NCBI GenBank assembly: GCA_041177965.1
Contig: JBEGWF010000050.1
Coordinates: forward strand, 22,459-86,458
Length of the DNA: 64,000 bases
From: SXXZ01 sp041177965
Lineage (GTDB): Bacteria > Verrucomicrobiota > Verrucomicrobiia > Limisphaerales > UBA9464
Direction of reading: 5' to 3'
Each line of letters opens with the position of its first letter. The stretch's first letter is position 1. The position numbers and the translations under genes are program-made. Below, piece after piece: positions 48,914-57,780 of the stretch. A model generated the notes under the pieces. It made no database searches. It was not told the origin of the DNA and saw nothing but the letters and a program-made list of their open reading frames with translations.

Positions 48914-50839
48914 ATGTCGGCCGGACTTCAACTCAGCCAGAGGCTTTCGCAGCAGATGGTGCTGTCGCCCCAGCTCCAGCATTCGCTGGCGCTGCTTCAG
49001 GCTCCGGTGTTGGAACTCAAGGCGATGGTGGAGCAGGAGCTCCAGATGAATCCGGTCCTGGAGGAGGTTGGGACGCTGGAGATCGATGTCGAGGCCCGGG
49101 AATCCAAGGCCGAGGCCGAGGCCGCTGCGGCCGACCCCGCCGAGCCCCCCGCGGATGTCCAGTTCGATCCGGCCGTCGAGAAGCCCGACGACGAGCCGGT
49201 GGACCGCTTCTCGGAGGATCTCCAGAAGCTCCTGAAGCTCGACGAGGAATGGCGCGAGGTCTTCGCCCAGAACAACACCGTCAACCGGGTCACCCAGGAG
49301 GACGAGGAGCGACGGCAGCACCTCTTCGACTCCCTCACCACGGGTCAATCCCTGCAGGAGCACCTGCTGGAGCAGGTTCGCTTCGCCGACCTGACCGAGG
49401 AACAGCGCGAGGCGGCCGAACTCCTGATCGGCAACATCGACGACCGCGGCTATCTTACGGCACAGCCCGAGGAACTCACGTTCTCGACGGGTATCGCCAC
49501 CGAGAGGATCCTCGAGGTGTTGGAGGTGCTGCAATCCTTCGACCCGGCAGGGGTGGGAGCCCGCGACCTGCGGGAGTGCCTGATGCTTCAGATGGAGCGG
49601 TCCGGACGGACCCAGTGCCTCGAGTACCTGATCCTCCGCGATCACATGGAGGAGTTGGGCAAGCGCCGATTCCCGGAGATCGCGCGTCAACTCGGCATCA
49701 CCCCGGTCGAGGCCCAGGAGGCCGCCGCCCGGCTCGCCCGCCTGGATCCGCGGCCCGGCTCCGATTTTTCGCGGGACCCCGAGCAGTACGTGGTGCCCGA
49801 GTTGGAGGTCGTCCGACGGGTGGTCGACGACCCCAATCCCGACGTCGAACCCGCCGACATCGAGGACCCCCCGTCCTTGGCCGATATCCTGAGCGATCCG
49901 GACGACGACGACGAGGTGATCACCCATCTGCGCTATCGCCTGTCGATGCAGAGCAGGGATGCGCTCCGGCAATGGCGGTTCGGCCCCCGCGACGACCTGC
50001 CCGAGTCCCTGCTGGCCGGGTTGTGCTCCGACCTCACCCGCATCGTCCGAGGCGAGGAACGCTTGCACCAACGCTTCCTGGGCAGGGCTTCGTTCAGCAC
50101 CGCCGCCGCCAAGCGGCTCCAGGCGTGCGCGGAGGCATTGGCCGCCGAGGAGTCCAAGGGCCCGGGTCCGGCGGTCGACTCCCTGTCCGCCGAGTCCAAC
50201 CGGGTCTTCCTGTGTGATTTCCTCCCCATCGTCGAGAAGCGCCGGAAGGTCGAGTACGACGTGGTCGGCAAGGACGAGTTGATGCCCCAATTGCGCATCA
50301 GCAGCACCTACAAGGACCTGCTGGCCCAGTCCGAGACCTCGGCCGAGGTGCGTGAGTACGTCCGTGAGAAGATCAAGGCGGGCAAGTTCCTCATCAAGAG
50401 CCTGAACCAGCGCCAGAGCACCATCCTGAGCATCGGCCGCGAGATCGTGAAGCGGCAGCGCGACTTCATGGAGAAGGGCGTCGAGCACCTCAAGCCCATG
50501 ACCATGGTGATGGTGGCCGAGGTGGTGGGAGTGCACGAGACCACCGTGAGCCGGGCCGTCTCGGGCAAGTTCATGCGCACACCCCAGGGCATCTTCGAGA
50601 TGAAGTTCTTCTTCACCTCGGGCGTGGCCACGGCCGACGGCCAGACGGTGTCGAACACCTCGGTGAAGAACATCCTGGCCGAACTCATCGCCGGCGAGAA
50701 CCCGGCCAAGCCCCTCTCCGACGACCAGTTGGTCAACAAGCTCAAGGAGAAGAACATCATGATCGCCCGGCGCACGGTGGCCAAATACCGGGCCGAGCTG
50801 AACGTGCTGCCCAGCCACCTGCGGCGCACCTACCAGTGA
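48914..50839 (+). CDS. rpoN: RNA polymerase sigma-54 factor
   Basis: 641 residues, longer than the usual 450-490. Region I (LQLSQRLSQQMVLSPQLQHSLALLQ) leads, and an acidic linker follows (about 55-100, rich in Glu, Asp, Ala, Pro). The core-binding region, the HTH region (MTMVMVAEVVGVHETTVSRAVSGKFMRTPQG) and the RpoN box ARRTVAKYR (618-626) are present. Extra length includes a segment of about 140 residues (around 290-430) with little similarity to the family. It needs activators of the AAA+ family, none of which is in the window. It converges with the sialidase-like gene. Confidence 0.95.
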   Translation: MSAGLQLSQRLSQQMVLSPQLQHSLALLQAPVLELKAMVEQELQMNPVLEEVGTLEIDVEARESKAEAEAAAADPAEPPADVQFDPAVEKPDDEPVDRFSEDLQKLLKLDEEWREVFAQNNTVNRVTQEDEERRQHLFDSLTTGQSLQEHLLEQVRFADLTEEQREAAELLIGNIDDRGYLTAQPEELTFSTGIATERILEVLEVLQSFDPAGVGARDLRECLMLQMERSGRTQCLEYLILRDHMEELGKRRFPEIARQLGITPVEAQEAAARLARLDPRPGSDFSRDPEQYVVPELEVVRRVVDDPNPDVEPADIEDPPSLADILSDPDDDDEVITHLRYRLSMQSRDALRQWRFGPRDDLPESLLAGLCSDLTRIVRGEERLHQRFLGRASFSTAAAKRLQACAEALAAEESKGPGPAVDSLSAESNRVFLCDFLPIVEKRRKVEYDVVGKDELMPQLRISSTYKDLLAQSETSAEVREYVREKIKAGKFLIKSLNQRQSTILSIGREIVKRQRDFMEKGVEHLKPMTMVMVAEVVGVHETTVSRAVSGKFMRTPQGIFEMKFFFTSGVATADGQTVSNTSVKNILAELIAGENPAKPLSDDQLVNKLKEKNIMIARRTVAKYRAELNVLPSHLRRTYQ

Positions 50840-50842
50840 GCC

Positions 50843-50880
50843 GTGAGCCCGGCGCCGATCGGGCGTCCGCCCGGGCTCAC
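50843..50880. terminator. Convergent hairpin between rpoN and the sialidase-like gene
   Basis: GTGAGCCCGG at 50843-50852 pairs perfectly with CCGGGCTCAC at 50871-50880 around an 18-base loop that can pair further (CGCC with GGCG). No T-run on either strand. It probably insulates the two converging genes. Confidence 0.45.
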
Positions 50881-51923
50881 TTCGGGATCCGGGCCGGGTC
50901 CACGACCGCGTGTCGGACCTTCTCGCGCTTCCAGGTGTAGGTGATGTGCACCTTGCCGTCGCGGGCCTGCACCACGGCCGGATAGCTCAATTCGCCGGGG
51001 TTGCGGGCGAGGTCGGCCTTGCCGGGTTCCCGGGTGCTTTCGATGTCCGCGACATGCGTCCAGGACTTGCCGTCCGACGAGACGGCCAAGCCGATGACGC
51101 TGCGGTTCTCGGCCAGCGGATTGTATACCAGCAGGGCCCGTCCGTCGCGCAGGCGGACCGCATCGATGCCGCTGTTGGGGTTCGGGAGGGCGGTCTTCTC
51201 CATCGCGGTCCACGTTCGGCCCTGATCGCTGCTCCAGTGCTCGGCGATCACCTTCTGGCGGGTGCGGACGAGGCTCTGGATGCGTCCTCCGTCCCACTGC
51301 AGCAGGGTCGGCTGGATGGCTCCCCACTGGTCGGCCGTGTTCAGGGCGCCGGTGCGATGCCATTCGGTGAAGGGCGGTTTGGACCACTCCATGTGGACCC
51401 GCCATCCGGCGTCTTCGGAGCTGGATCCGCAGAGGAGGGTTCCGTCGGGGAGCAGCACCGGCTTGTTGCGGACCGGGCCCACTTGTCCGTCGGGCAGACG
51501 GCGAGACCTGCTCCAGGTGCGTCCGCCGTCCTTGGATTCCTGGACCCGGCCCCACCACGTGTCGGGGCTGGGCCCGACCTTGTAGAAGAGCCACAGGCCG
51601 CCACCGGGTTGCTGCCAGAGCACCGGGTTCCAGCAGGCGTACTGCGGGGCGCCCGCATCTTCGGTGCCCCGGGCCACTTCGACCGGCGCGAGCCACTGGT
51701 GCTGGGGTTTCTTGGCGAACCAGATCACCACGTCCTTGGCCCGTTCGGCGGTACCCCCGAACCAGGCCGCGGCCATCCCCTGGGGCGTCTCCTCGATCGT
51801 CGAGGCGTGCGACGAGGCCGTGGGCGGCTTGTCGGCGAGGAACTGCAATTTGATCACCGGCGAATTCTGCGCCCCCAGGGCGCAGCCGATGACGGCGAAC
51901 AGGCTCAGGATCCGGCGGGGCAT
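50877..51923 (-). CDS. Secreted sialidase-like (BNR repeat) protein
   Basis: 348 residues from MPRRILSLF, with a signal peptide (about 1-18). Asp-box repeats are at about 130-137 (SKDGGRTW) and 231-238 (SSDQGRTW), with a degenerate one at 282-288 (SSDGKSW), on a six-bladed beta-propeller of the BNR_2/exo-alpha-sialidase type. Many such proteins in Verrucomicrobia and Planctomycetes act on unknown glycans, so true sialidase activity is not shown. The catalytic Arg triad cannot be fixed by eye. It converges with rpoN. Confidence 0.82.
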   Translation of the reverse strand: MPRRILSLFAVIGCALGAQNSPVIKLQFLADKPPTASSHASTIEETPQGMAAAWFGGTAERAKDVVIWFAKKPQHQWLAPVEVARGTEDAGAPQYACWNPVLWQQPGGGLWLFYKVGPSPDTWWGRVQESKDGGRTWSRSRRLPDGQVGPVRNKPVLLPDGTLLCGSSSEDAGWRVHMEWSKPPFTEWHRTGALNTADQWGAIQPTLLQWDGGRIQSLVRTRQKVIAEHWSSDQGRTWTAMEKTALPNPNSGIDAVRLRDGRALLVYNPLAENRSVIGLAVSSDGKSWTHVADIESTREPGKADLARNPGELSYPAVVQARDGKVHITYTWKREKVRHAVVDPARIPK

Positions 51924-52029
51924 GGGCGGAGGATGGATCGAATGAGCGCCAGATCCAGACCCAAAATCATCGACGCCCGCGGTCTCGAGGGCGGGCAATC
52001 CCGGTTCGCCACGGATCCGGGCTTGCTGC

Positions 52030-53022
52030 ATGATGCGCCCCGTGGCGCTCATCGAAGTCCAGGGATTGACCCGCTCGTTCCGCACCTACAAGAAGGCACC
52101 GGGGTTTTCCGGGGCCTTGAAGGGGTTGTTCCATCGCGAGCACGAGACGGTCTTCGCGGTGAAGGATGTGTCGTTCCGGGTCGAGGAGGGGGAGTTCGTG
52201 GGGTTCCTCGGGCCCAACGGGGCCGGCAAGACCACCACGCTCAAGATGCTGGCGGGCCTGCTGTACCCGACCTCGGGCTCCGCTTCGGTGCTGGGCCACG
52301 TGCCCTGGGAACGGGCCGATGGATACCGCCGGCAATTCGCCCTGCTGCTGGGGCAGAAGAACCAGCTCTGGTGGGACCTTCCGGCCCGGGATTCGCTCGA
52401 GCTCAACGGGCGCATCTACGGGCTTTCTCCGGAGGTCTTCCGGCGGACGGTCGACGAGATGAGCGACCTCCTCGGGGTGCGGGACAAGCTCTCGACCGCC
52501 GTCCGGGAACTGTCCCTGGGCGAGCGCATGAAGTGCGAACTCATCGCCGCGCTGCTGCACGAACCGAAGGTGCTCTTCCTCGATGAACCCACCATCGGAC
52601 TCGACGTGGTCTCGCAGAAGGTGGTCCGGGAGTTCCTCCGCGAGCACAACCGGCGCCGCAAGACCACGATCCTGCTCACCAGCCACTACATGGCCGACAT
52701 CCAGGAACTCTGTGACAGGGTGATCATCATCGACCGGGGGACCGTCTTCTTCGATGGGCGTCTGGCCGAGATCCTCGATCGGTTCGCCGGGTTCAAGATC
52801 GTCACGGTCACCCTTGAGCAGGCCTCGGGATTCGACTCGGTGCCGCCCGGGGGGCTGGGAGAGGTGCTGGAACAGACCCCGGGCCTCGTCCGGTTGAAGG
52901 TGCCGAGGGAATCGGTCATCGCCACCTGCAAGGTGCTGCTCGACCGGTTGCCGGTGAAGGATTTCGCCGTCGAGGAGGTTCCCATCGAGGAGGTCATCCG
53001 GCAGGTGTTCGAAGGGCGCTGA
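52030..53022 (+). CDS. ABC transporter ATPase of the NatA/COG4586 type, without an adjacent permease
   Basis: 330 residues. Walker A GPNGAGKTTT, the segment QLWWDLPARDSLELNGRIYG typical of this subgroup, signature LSLGERMKCELIAALL, Walker B VLFLDEPTIGLD and the switch SHYMADI. A C-terminal extension of about 90 residues (KIVTVTLEQASG onward) is usual in ABC-2 exporters. Relatives are encoded with two ABC-2 permeases; here the next gene is a GT-C-like membrane protein. It may work with a permease elsewhere. Confidence 0.9.
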   Translation: MMRPVALIEVQGLTRSFRTYKKAPGFSGALKGLFHREHETVFAVKDVSFRVEEGEFVGFLGPNGAGKTTTLKMLAGLLYPTSGSASVLGHVPWERADGYRRQFALLLGQKNQLWWDLPARDSLELNGRIYGLSPEVFRRTVDEMSDLLGVRDKLSTAVRELSLGERMKCELIAALLHEPKVLFLDEPTIGLDVVSQKVVREFLREHNRRRKTTILLTSHYMADIQELCDRVIIIDRGTVFFDGRLAEILDRFAGFKIVTVTLEQASGFDSVPPGGLGEVLEQTPGLVRLKVPRESVIATCKVLLDRLPVKDFAVEEVPIEEVIRQVFEGR

Positions 53023-53054
53023 AGGCGCGGTTCGCCCACGCTCCGCCGGATGTC

Positions 53055-53097
53055 CTTGAAACTTCCCGCAACGCCGCTTTTCAAGCCGGTGGCGTTG
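53055..53097. promoter_or_regulatory. Two interleaved hairpins before the GT-C-like gene
   Basis: Hairpin A pairs CTTGAAA (53055-53061) with TTTCAAG (53079-53085). Hairpin B pairs CAACGCC (53069-53075) with GGCGTTG (53091-53097). Each 5' arm of one lies in the loop of the other, so they exclude each other, and B ends 7 bases before the next ATG. This is the layout of an attenuator or a pseudoknot. Stems are only 7 bp. Confidence 0.35.
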
Positions 53098-53104
53098 TTG
53101 TCCT

Positions 53105-54952
53105 ATGGGGGTCGACATGCAGTACAACGAACCGCCCAAGGGCATCCAGGAACTCATCCACAGCCTCGAAGAGGGGCGGGGTCGGGTGTGGTTGCAGCGA
53201 TTCATCGTGCTGCTGCTGACCCTGATCGTGCTGGGGCTCTACCATATCGATGGGGTCAAGAACTTCAGCGCCTCCGAGGCCATGGATCTGGCCCAGTTGG
53301 GCCGTGGCCTTTCCGAGGGTCGCGGATTCTCGACGCAGATCATCCGACCCGTCGGGTTGCATCTGCAGGCGCCCCGGGCCCAGGAACAGGGTCGCGACCC
53401 CCGGCAGATCATCCTGGGCGCCCACCCCGACATCAGTCATCCCCCCGTCTATCCACTGATGCTGGGAGCCCTGTTCAAGGTTCTTCCCGAAAAATGGGTC
53501 TACGGCGTGGAGGCCGGGCCCAAGCGACGCCCTCCGGCGGAGGTGGCGGTCGGGTGCCTCAACTTCGGCGGGTTCATGGCCCTGGCCCTCCTGCTGTTCC
53601 AGATCGGAAGAAGGTGGTTCGAGGCGTCGATCGGTGTGATGGCCGTCGTGATCTTCGTCGGTTCCAAATTGAATTGGGATTTCGCCTTCTCCGGTCTGCC
53701 GACGGTGTGGTTGGGGCTGCTCTGCGTGGTCACCGGGATGCTCGCGCTGCACCTCGGGGGTGCGGCCGATCCCGATGAAGAGGGGCAGCCCCGTCCGCTC
53801 GCCTTCCGTTATGCGACCTGGTCGGCGGTGCTCGGAGCGCTGATCGGATTCGGATTCCTGGTCTCCTATTCCTTCGGTTTCCTCGTCCTTCCCATCGTTC
53901 TTTGCGTCGGTTGGTGGGCACCGGCGACCGTGCGCCTCCGGACCGTCGGTTGCCTGCTGCTGGCCTTCCTGCTGGTGTCCGCCCCCTGGGTCGCCCGCAA
54001 TTGGGTCCGCAGCGGTCTGCCGATGGGCATCGCCACGCTCGCTCCCCTGGCGGGGACGCCAGCCTTCGGGGAGGATCGCCTCGAGCGGACCCAGAACCCG
54101 GAGTTTTCGCGCGCCCGACCAGCGGAGGTGCTCGCCAAGGTCCTGAGCAATTCGCACTTCATCCTGACCAACGACGTGCCCCGCATGTTCGGCAACTGGT
54201 TCGGTTCCTTCCTGCTGGTCGGCCTCCTGCTGCCCATGGGCGATCCCCGCATGAACCGCTTCCGGTGGCTGCTGCTGAGCCTGCTCCTGACGCTGGTGCC
54301 CGCCCAGGCCCTCATCCAGACCCACCTGTCCACCCAGTCGCCGTTCCTGAACTCCGAGAACCTGCTGGCCTGGTTCGTGCCGCTGGCAGGCCTCTATGCC
54401 GCCGTGGTCTTCCGGTGGGCGCTCGACTCGTTCGACTTCCCGTTTCCCTTGGCGCGTTGGATGGCCACGGTGATCCCGATGGGGTTGTGCCTGATGCCCT
54501 TCGTCCTCTCGCTCCTGCCGCCCCGCCAACCGGTGATGGCCAACCCGCCTTACTATCTGCCCGTCATCCGCCAATTGACCGGCTACCTGCCGCCGGGGGC
54601 CTTGGTCCTGAGCGACATGCCCGCGGCGGTCGCCTGGTATGGGCACCTGGATGCCATGCCGCTCACCCTCCGTGCGGGCCAGGATCCCAAGGAGGATTTC
54701 TACCGCATCCACGACTTCCAGCGGCCCTTCAACGCATTGCTGCTCACCCCGCTGACCTGCGACCAGTTGTGGCATTCAAAGCTGCTCAACGATCCGGATG
54801 CCGTCTGGGGGCGCTTCTACATGGATTACCTGCTGCGGCAGGGCAACATCCCCTCGGGGTTCCCGCTGAAGTTCGCCTTCGGGGACCGGTATCCGGAGAA
54901 CGGCTATCTGCTGGTGGCCGACCGTCCGTATTGGCGCGAGGCCCGCAAGTGA
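53105..54952 (+). CDS. Multi-span membrane protein, GT-C/ArnT-like glycosyltransferase
   Basis: 615 residues with about 11 hydrophobic segments and a soluble C-terminal part (about 480-615). The first extracytoplasmic loop has EAMDLAQLGRGLSEG and LGAHPDISHPPVYPLMLGAL, which resembles the acidic motif and HPPxYP region of GT-C polyprenyl-phosphate sugar transferases (GT39/ArnT-like). Possible roles are cell-surface glycosylation; donor and acceptor are unknown. The similarity is modest, so the call is a best guess. It ends 17 bases before priA. Confidence 0.6.
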   Translation: MGVDMQYNEPPKGIQELIHSLEEGRGRVWLQRFIVLLLTLIVLGLYHIDGVKNFSASEAMDLAQLGRGLSEGRGFSTQIIRPVGLHLQAPRAQEQGRDPRQIILGAHPDISHPPVYPLMLGALFKVLPEKWVYGVEAGPKRRPPAEVAVGCLNFGGFMALALLLFQIGRRWFEASIGVMAVVIFVGSKLNWDFAFSGLPTVWLGLLCVVTGMLALHLGGAADPDEEGQPRPLAFRYATWSAVLGALIGFGFLVSYSFGFLVLPIVLCVGWWAPATVRLRTVGCLLLAFLLVSAPWVARNWVRSGLPMGIATLAPLAGTPAFGEDRLERTQNPEFSRARPAEVLAKVLSNSHFILTNDVPRMFGNWFGSFLLVGLLLPMGDPRMNRFRWLLLSLLLTLVPAQALIQTHLSTQSPFLNSENLLAWFVPLAGLYAAVVFRWALDSFDFPFPLARWMATVIPMGLCLMPFVLSLLPPRQPVMANPPYYLPVIRQLTGYLPPGALVLSDMPAAVAWYGHLDAMPLTLRAGQDPKEDFYRIHDFQRPFNALLLTPLTCDQLWHSKLLNDPDAVWGRFYMDYLLRQGNIPSGFPLKFAFGDRYPENGYLLVADRPYWREARK

Positions 54953-54968
54953 TCGGGGAATCGATTCC

Positions 54969-57203
54969 GTGGTCGCCCGCGTCACCCTCGAGATCGCCCT
55001 CCGCAAGGAGTTCGACTACGCCATCCCCGAGGAGTTCTCGGACCGGGTCTCCGTCGGTTCGCGGGTGAAGGTGCCCTTCGGGCATCGTCAGGTGCTCGGG
55101 GTGGTGACCGCGTTGGCCGAATCCTCGCCGCAGACCGCACTCAAGCCGATCCTGAACGTGCTCGGGGCGCAGACCCTCGTGACGCCGCAGGTGCTCGAGT
55201 TGGCCCGTTGGATCGCCTCGTACTACTGCTGCCCCGTCGAGACGGCCCTCAAGAGCGTGCTGCCCGAGGCCGTCCGCAAGGAGGACGCCGGCTGGCGCGA
55301 ACGTCTCCATGTGCATGCGCTGACGCCGCCCGGCGAGATCCCCAAGCTGACACCCCGACAGGAAGCCATCTGGCGCATCATCGAAGAGTGGCGCGAGTTG
55401 CCGTTGCAGGAATTGCTCCGACTGGGCGAGACCACGGCCGAGACCGTCCGCAAGCTCGAGGACAAGGGGTTGGTGTGCATCGCGCCGAAGATCGACGAGC
55501 GCGATCCCTACGCCCGCGAACTCATCGTCCCCACCACGCCGCTGACCCTCAACGACGAGCAGGCCGTGGCATTCCAGGCCCTGATCAAGGCCCACGACGG
55601 GTTGGTCCGGGGCGAGGCGGCCAAGCCGTTCCTGCTTTTCGGTGTCACGGGCTCGGGCAAGACCGAGGTGTACCTTCAGGCCATCCAGCACGCCTTGGCG
55701 CAGGGGCGCGGGGCCATCGTGCTGGTGCCCGAGATCTCGCTGACTCCCCAGACGGTGGAGCGTTTCAAGGCGCGCTTCTCTTCCGGACCGCATCGGACCC
55801 TCGTGGCGGTGCTGCATTCGCACCTGTCGGCCGGTGAACGTCATGACGAGTGGCACAAGATACGGCAGGGCCGGGCCCGGATCGTCATCGGGGCCCGTTC
55901 GGCGGTGTTCGCCCCGGTGCACCCGCTCGGGTTGATCATCGTCGACGAGGAGCACGAGCACTCCTACAAGCAGGAGGAGACGCCCCGCTACCATGCCCGC
56001 GATGTGGCCGTGGTGCGTGGCCAGCGCGAGGGTGCGGTGGTGCTGCTGGGTTCGGCCACGCCCTCCATCGAGAGTTTCCACAATGCCCGGCGAGGCAAGT
56101 ACACGCTCCTCGAGATGGCCAAGCGGGTGGACGACAAGCGCCTGCCGGTGGTGCGGGTGGTGGATCTGCGCGAGGAGTCCCGGAAGTCCAAGAGCGGGGC
56201 GCCGCCGGTGTTCACGCTGCGCTTGCGGGAGGCCATCACCCAGCGTCTGGAGCGGCGCGAGCAGACGTTGCTGTTCCTCAATCGGCGGGGATTCTCGACC
56301 TCGCTGCAATGCCCCCAATGCGGCCATGTGGCGGGGTGCCCCAACTGTTCGGTCTCGCTGACCTACCACCGCGCCTCGCGCCGGTTGCTCTGCCACATCT
56401 GCGGCCACGAAGACCCCGTCCCCGATCATTGCCCGGCCCCCGGTTGCGGCAATCCGGCCATCCGGTTCGCCGGCATCGGCACCGAACGGGTCGAAGACGC
56501 GCTGCGCAAGGGGTTCCCCCACGCGCGCATCGAGCGGATGGATTCGGACACGCTGAAGCGCAAGGAGGACTATCGGCGCATCCTCACCGAATTCCGCACG
56601 GGCAGGATCGACATCCTGGTGGGCACCCAGATGATCGCCAAGGGCCTGCATTTCCCGAACGTGACGCTGGTGGGCATCGTGCATGCCGATCTGAGCCTGC
56701 ATCAGGCCGATTTCCGGGCCGGTGAGCGCACCTTCCAACTGCTCACCCAGGTGAGCGGCCGGGCGGGGCGGGGGGATGTCGAGGGCGAGGTGTTCGTCCA
56801 GAGTTTCACGCCGTTCCATCCGGCCATCCAATACGCCCGGCGGCACGATTTCCTCGGGTTCTACGAGCAGGAGGTGGAGTTCCGTGAGCAGTTGCGTTAT
56901 CCGCCCGCCGCCCGGGTGGCCCTCCTGACCGTGAAGGGCCGCAACGAGGACAAGGTGAAACTCTTCGCCGAGCACTTGCGCAAGGCCTTGGATGCCGGCC
57001 TGAAAGGCTGGAGCGATCTGATCCTCGCGGGTCCGGCCCCGGCCCCGTTGCTCAAGGCCGAGAGCTTCTTCCGCCACCAGATCATGCTGCGGACCTCGGC
57101 GATGAGTCGCTTGTCCGCGGAGTTGGGGAGGATCGAACAGGCCTTCGCCCTGCCGGCCGACCTGAGTCTGATCATCGACATCGATCCGGTGAATCTCGGC
57201 TGA
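54969..57203 (+). CDS. priA: Primosomal protein N' (PriA helicase)
   Basis: 744 residues from GTG 54969. The N-terminal DNA-binding domain (about 1-100) is followed by a winged helix (LTPRQEAIWRIIEEW) and the SF2 helicase core: Walker A GVTGSGKTEVYL, motif II DEEHEHSYKQEETPRYHARDVA. Two zinc clusters follow (CPQCGHVAGCPNC and CHICGHEDPVPDHCPAPGC). It restarts replication at stalled forks. The start is supported by the family N-terminus VARVTLEIALRKEFDYAIPEEF. Confidence 0.95.
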   Translation: MVARVTLEIALRKEFDYAIPEEFSDRVSVGSRVKVPFGHRQVLGVVTALAESSPQTALKPILNVLGAQTLVTPQVLELARWIASYYCCPVETALKSVLPEAVRKEDAGWRERLHVHALTPPGEIPKLTPRQEAIWRIIEEWRELPLQELLRLGETTAETVRKLEDKGLVCIAPKIDERDPYARELIVPTTPLTLNDEQAVAFQALIKAHDGLVRGEAAKPFLLFGVTGSGKTEVYLQAIQHALAQGRGAIVLVPEISLTPQTVERFKARFSSGPHRTLVAVLHSHLSAGERHDEWHKIRQGRARIVIGARSAVFAPVHPLGLIIVDEEHEHSYKQEETPRYHARDVAVVRGQREGAVVLLGSATPSIESFHNARRGKYTLLEMAKRVDDKRLPVVRVVDLREESRKSKSGAPPVFTLRLREAITQRLERREQTLLFLNRRGFSTSLQCPQCGHVAGCPNCSVSLTYHRASRRLLCHICGHEDPVPDHCPAPGCGNPAIRFAGIGTERVEDALRKGFPHARIERMDSDTLKRKEDYRRILTEFRTGRIDILVGTQMIAKGLHFPNVTLVGIVHADLSLHQADFRAGERTFQLLTQVSGRAGRGDVEGEVFVQSFTPFHPAIQYARRHDFLGFYEQEVEFREQLRYPPAARVALLTVKGRNEDKVKLFAEHLRKALDAGLKGWSDLILAGPAPAPLLKAESFFRHQIMLRTSAMSRLSAELGRIEQAFALPADLSLIIDIDPVNLG

Positions 57204-57228
57204 GATCCCAGGCGGAGTTTTTTGCCCG

Positions 57229-57780
57229 GTGGTCCGGGTGCGGAGATCGGGCAAACGATTCCGCCCCCCGGGACGGGTGGTGAAAAACCCCGTCTTTTCA
57301 GCCGTTTCAGCCTCGGCACACCCGTTGCTTGAGGGGTGGCACGTGGGTGCCTCCAATTCCATACCATCGACGCTCCAGTCGGGGCTGACGACCAACGTCG
57401 TGACCGCTCCCGACCTGGGGGCGGCGGTCGGTTCGCTCGGTCGCCTCATGGGGTCGCTGGCCCTGGTGTTCGCCGTGATGCTGGGCGCCCTGTGGATCTA
57501 CCGCCATTGGCAACGGTTGATCCAGAAGCGCCAACCGGACACCGGTCTCCGGGTGATCGACGTCAAGAACCTGGGCCAGCGCATGGCCGTCTACGTCATC
57601 GCCTACCGTCATCAGCACTTTCTCATCGGCGGATCCCCGAACGGGTTGTCGCTCCTGTCGCCCCTCGAATCGGCACCTTCCGATCCGGATGATGAATCCG
57701 AGGGTTCCTCCCCGACACCGGCGCCCCCCGCGGACTCGTTCCGCAACACCCTGGACAAAGCGCTTTCCCCTTCGGCATGA
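57229..57780 (+). CDS. fliO: Flagellar biosynthesis protein FliO-like
   Basis: Up to 183 residues; the true start may be GTG 57280 or GTG 57346. One membrane span (LGRLMGSLALVFAVMLGALWIYRHW) is followed by LRVIDVKNLGQRMAVYVIAYRHQHFLIGGSPNGLSLLSPL, the FliO core, and an acidic/Pro-rich tail. FliO helps assemble the FliPQR export gate. Its stop overlaps the fliP start (ATGA). Low conservation of FliO lowers confidence, but the position is right. Confidence 0.8.
   Translation: MVRVRRSGKRFRPPGRVVKNPVFSAVSASAHPLLEGWHVGASNSIPSTLQSGLTTNVVTAPDLGAAVGSLGRLMGSLALVFAVMLGALWIYRHWQRLIQKRQPDTGLRVIDVKNLGQRMAVYVIAYRHQHFLIGGSPNGLSLLSPLESAPSDPDDESEGSSPTPAPPADSFRNTLDKALSPSA

Noticed and set aside
57337..57351. 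TGGCACG...GC motif as a sigma-54 promoter for the flagellar genes
   Set aside because: GG and GC are separated by 9 bases instead of 10 and the site lies inside the possible fliO coding region.
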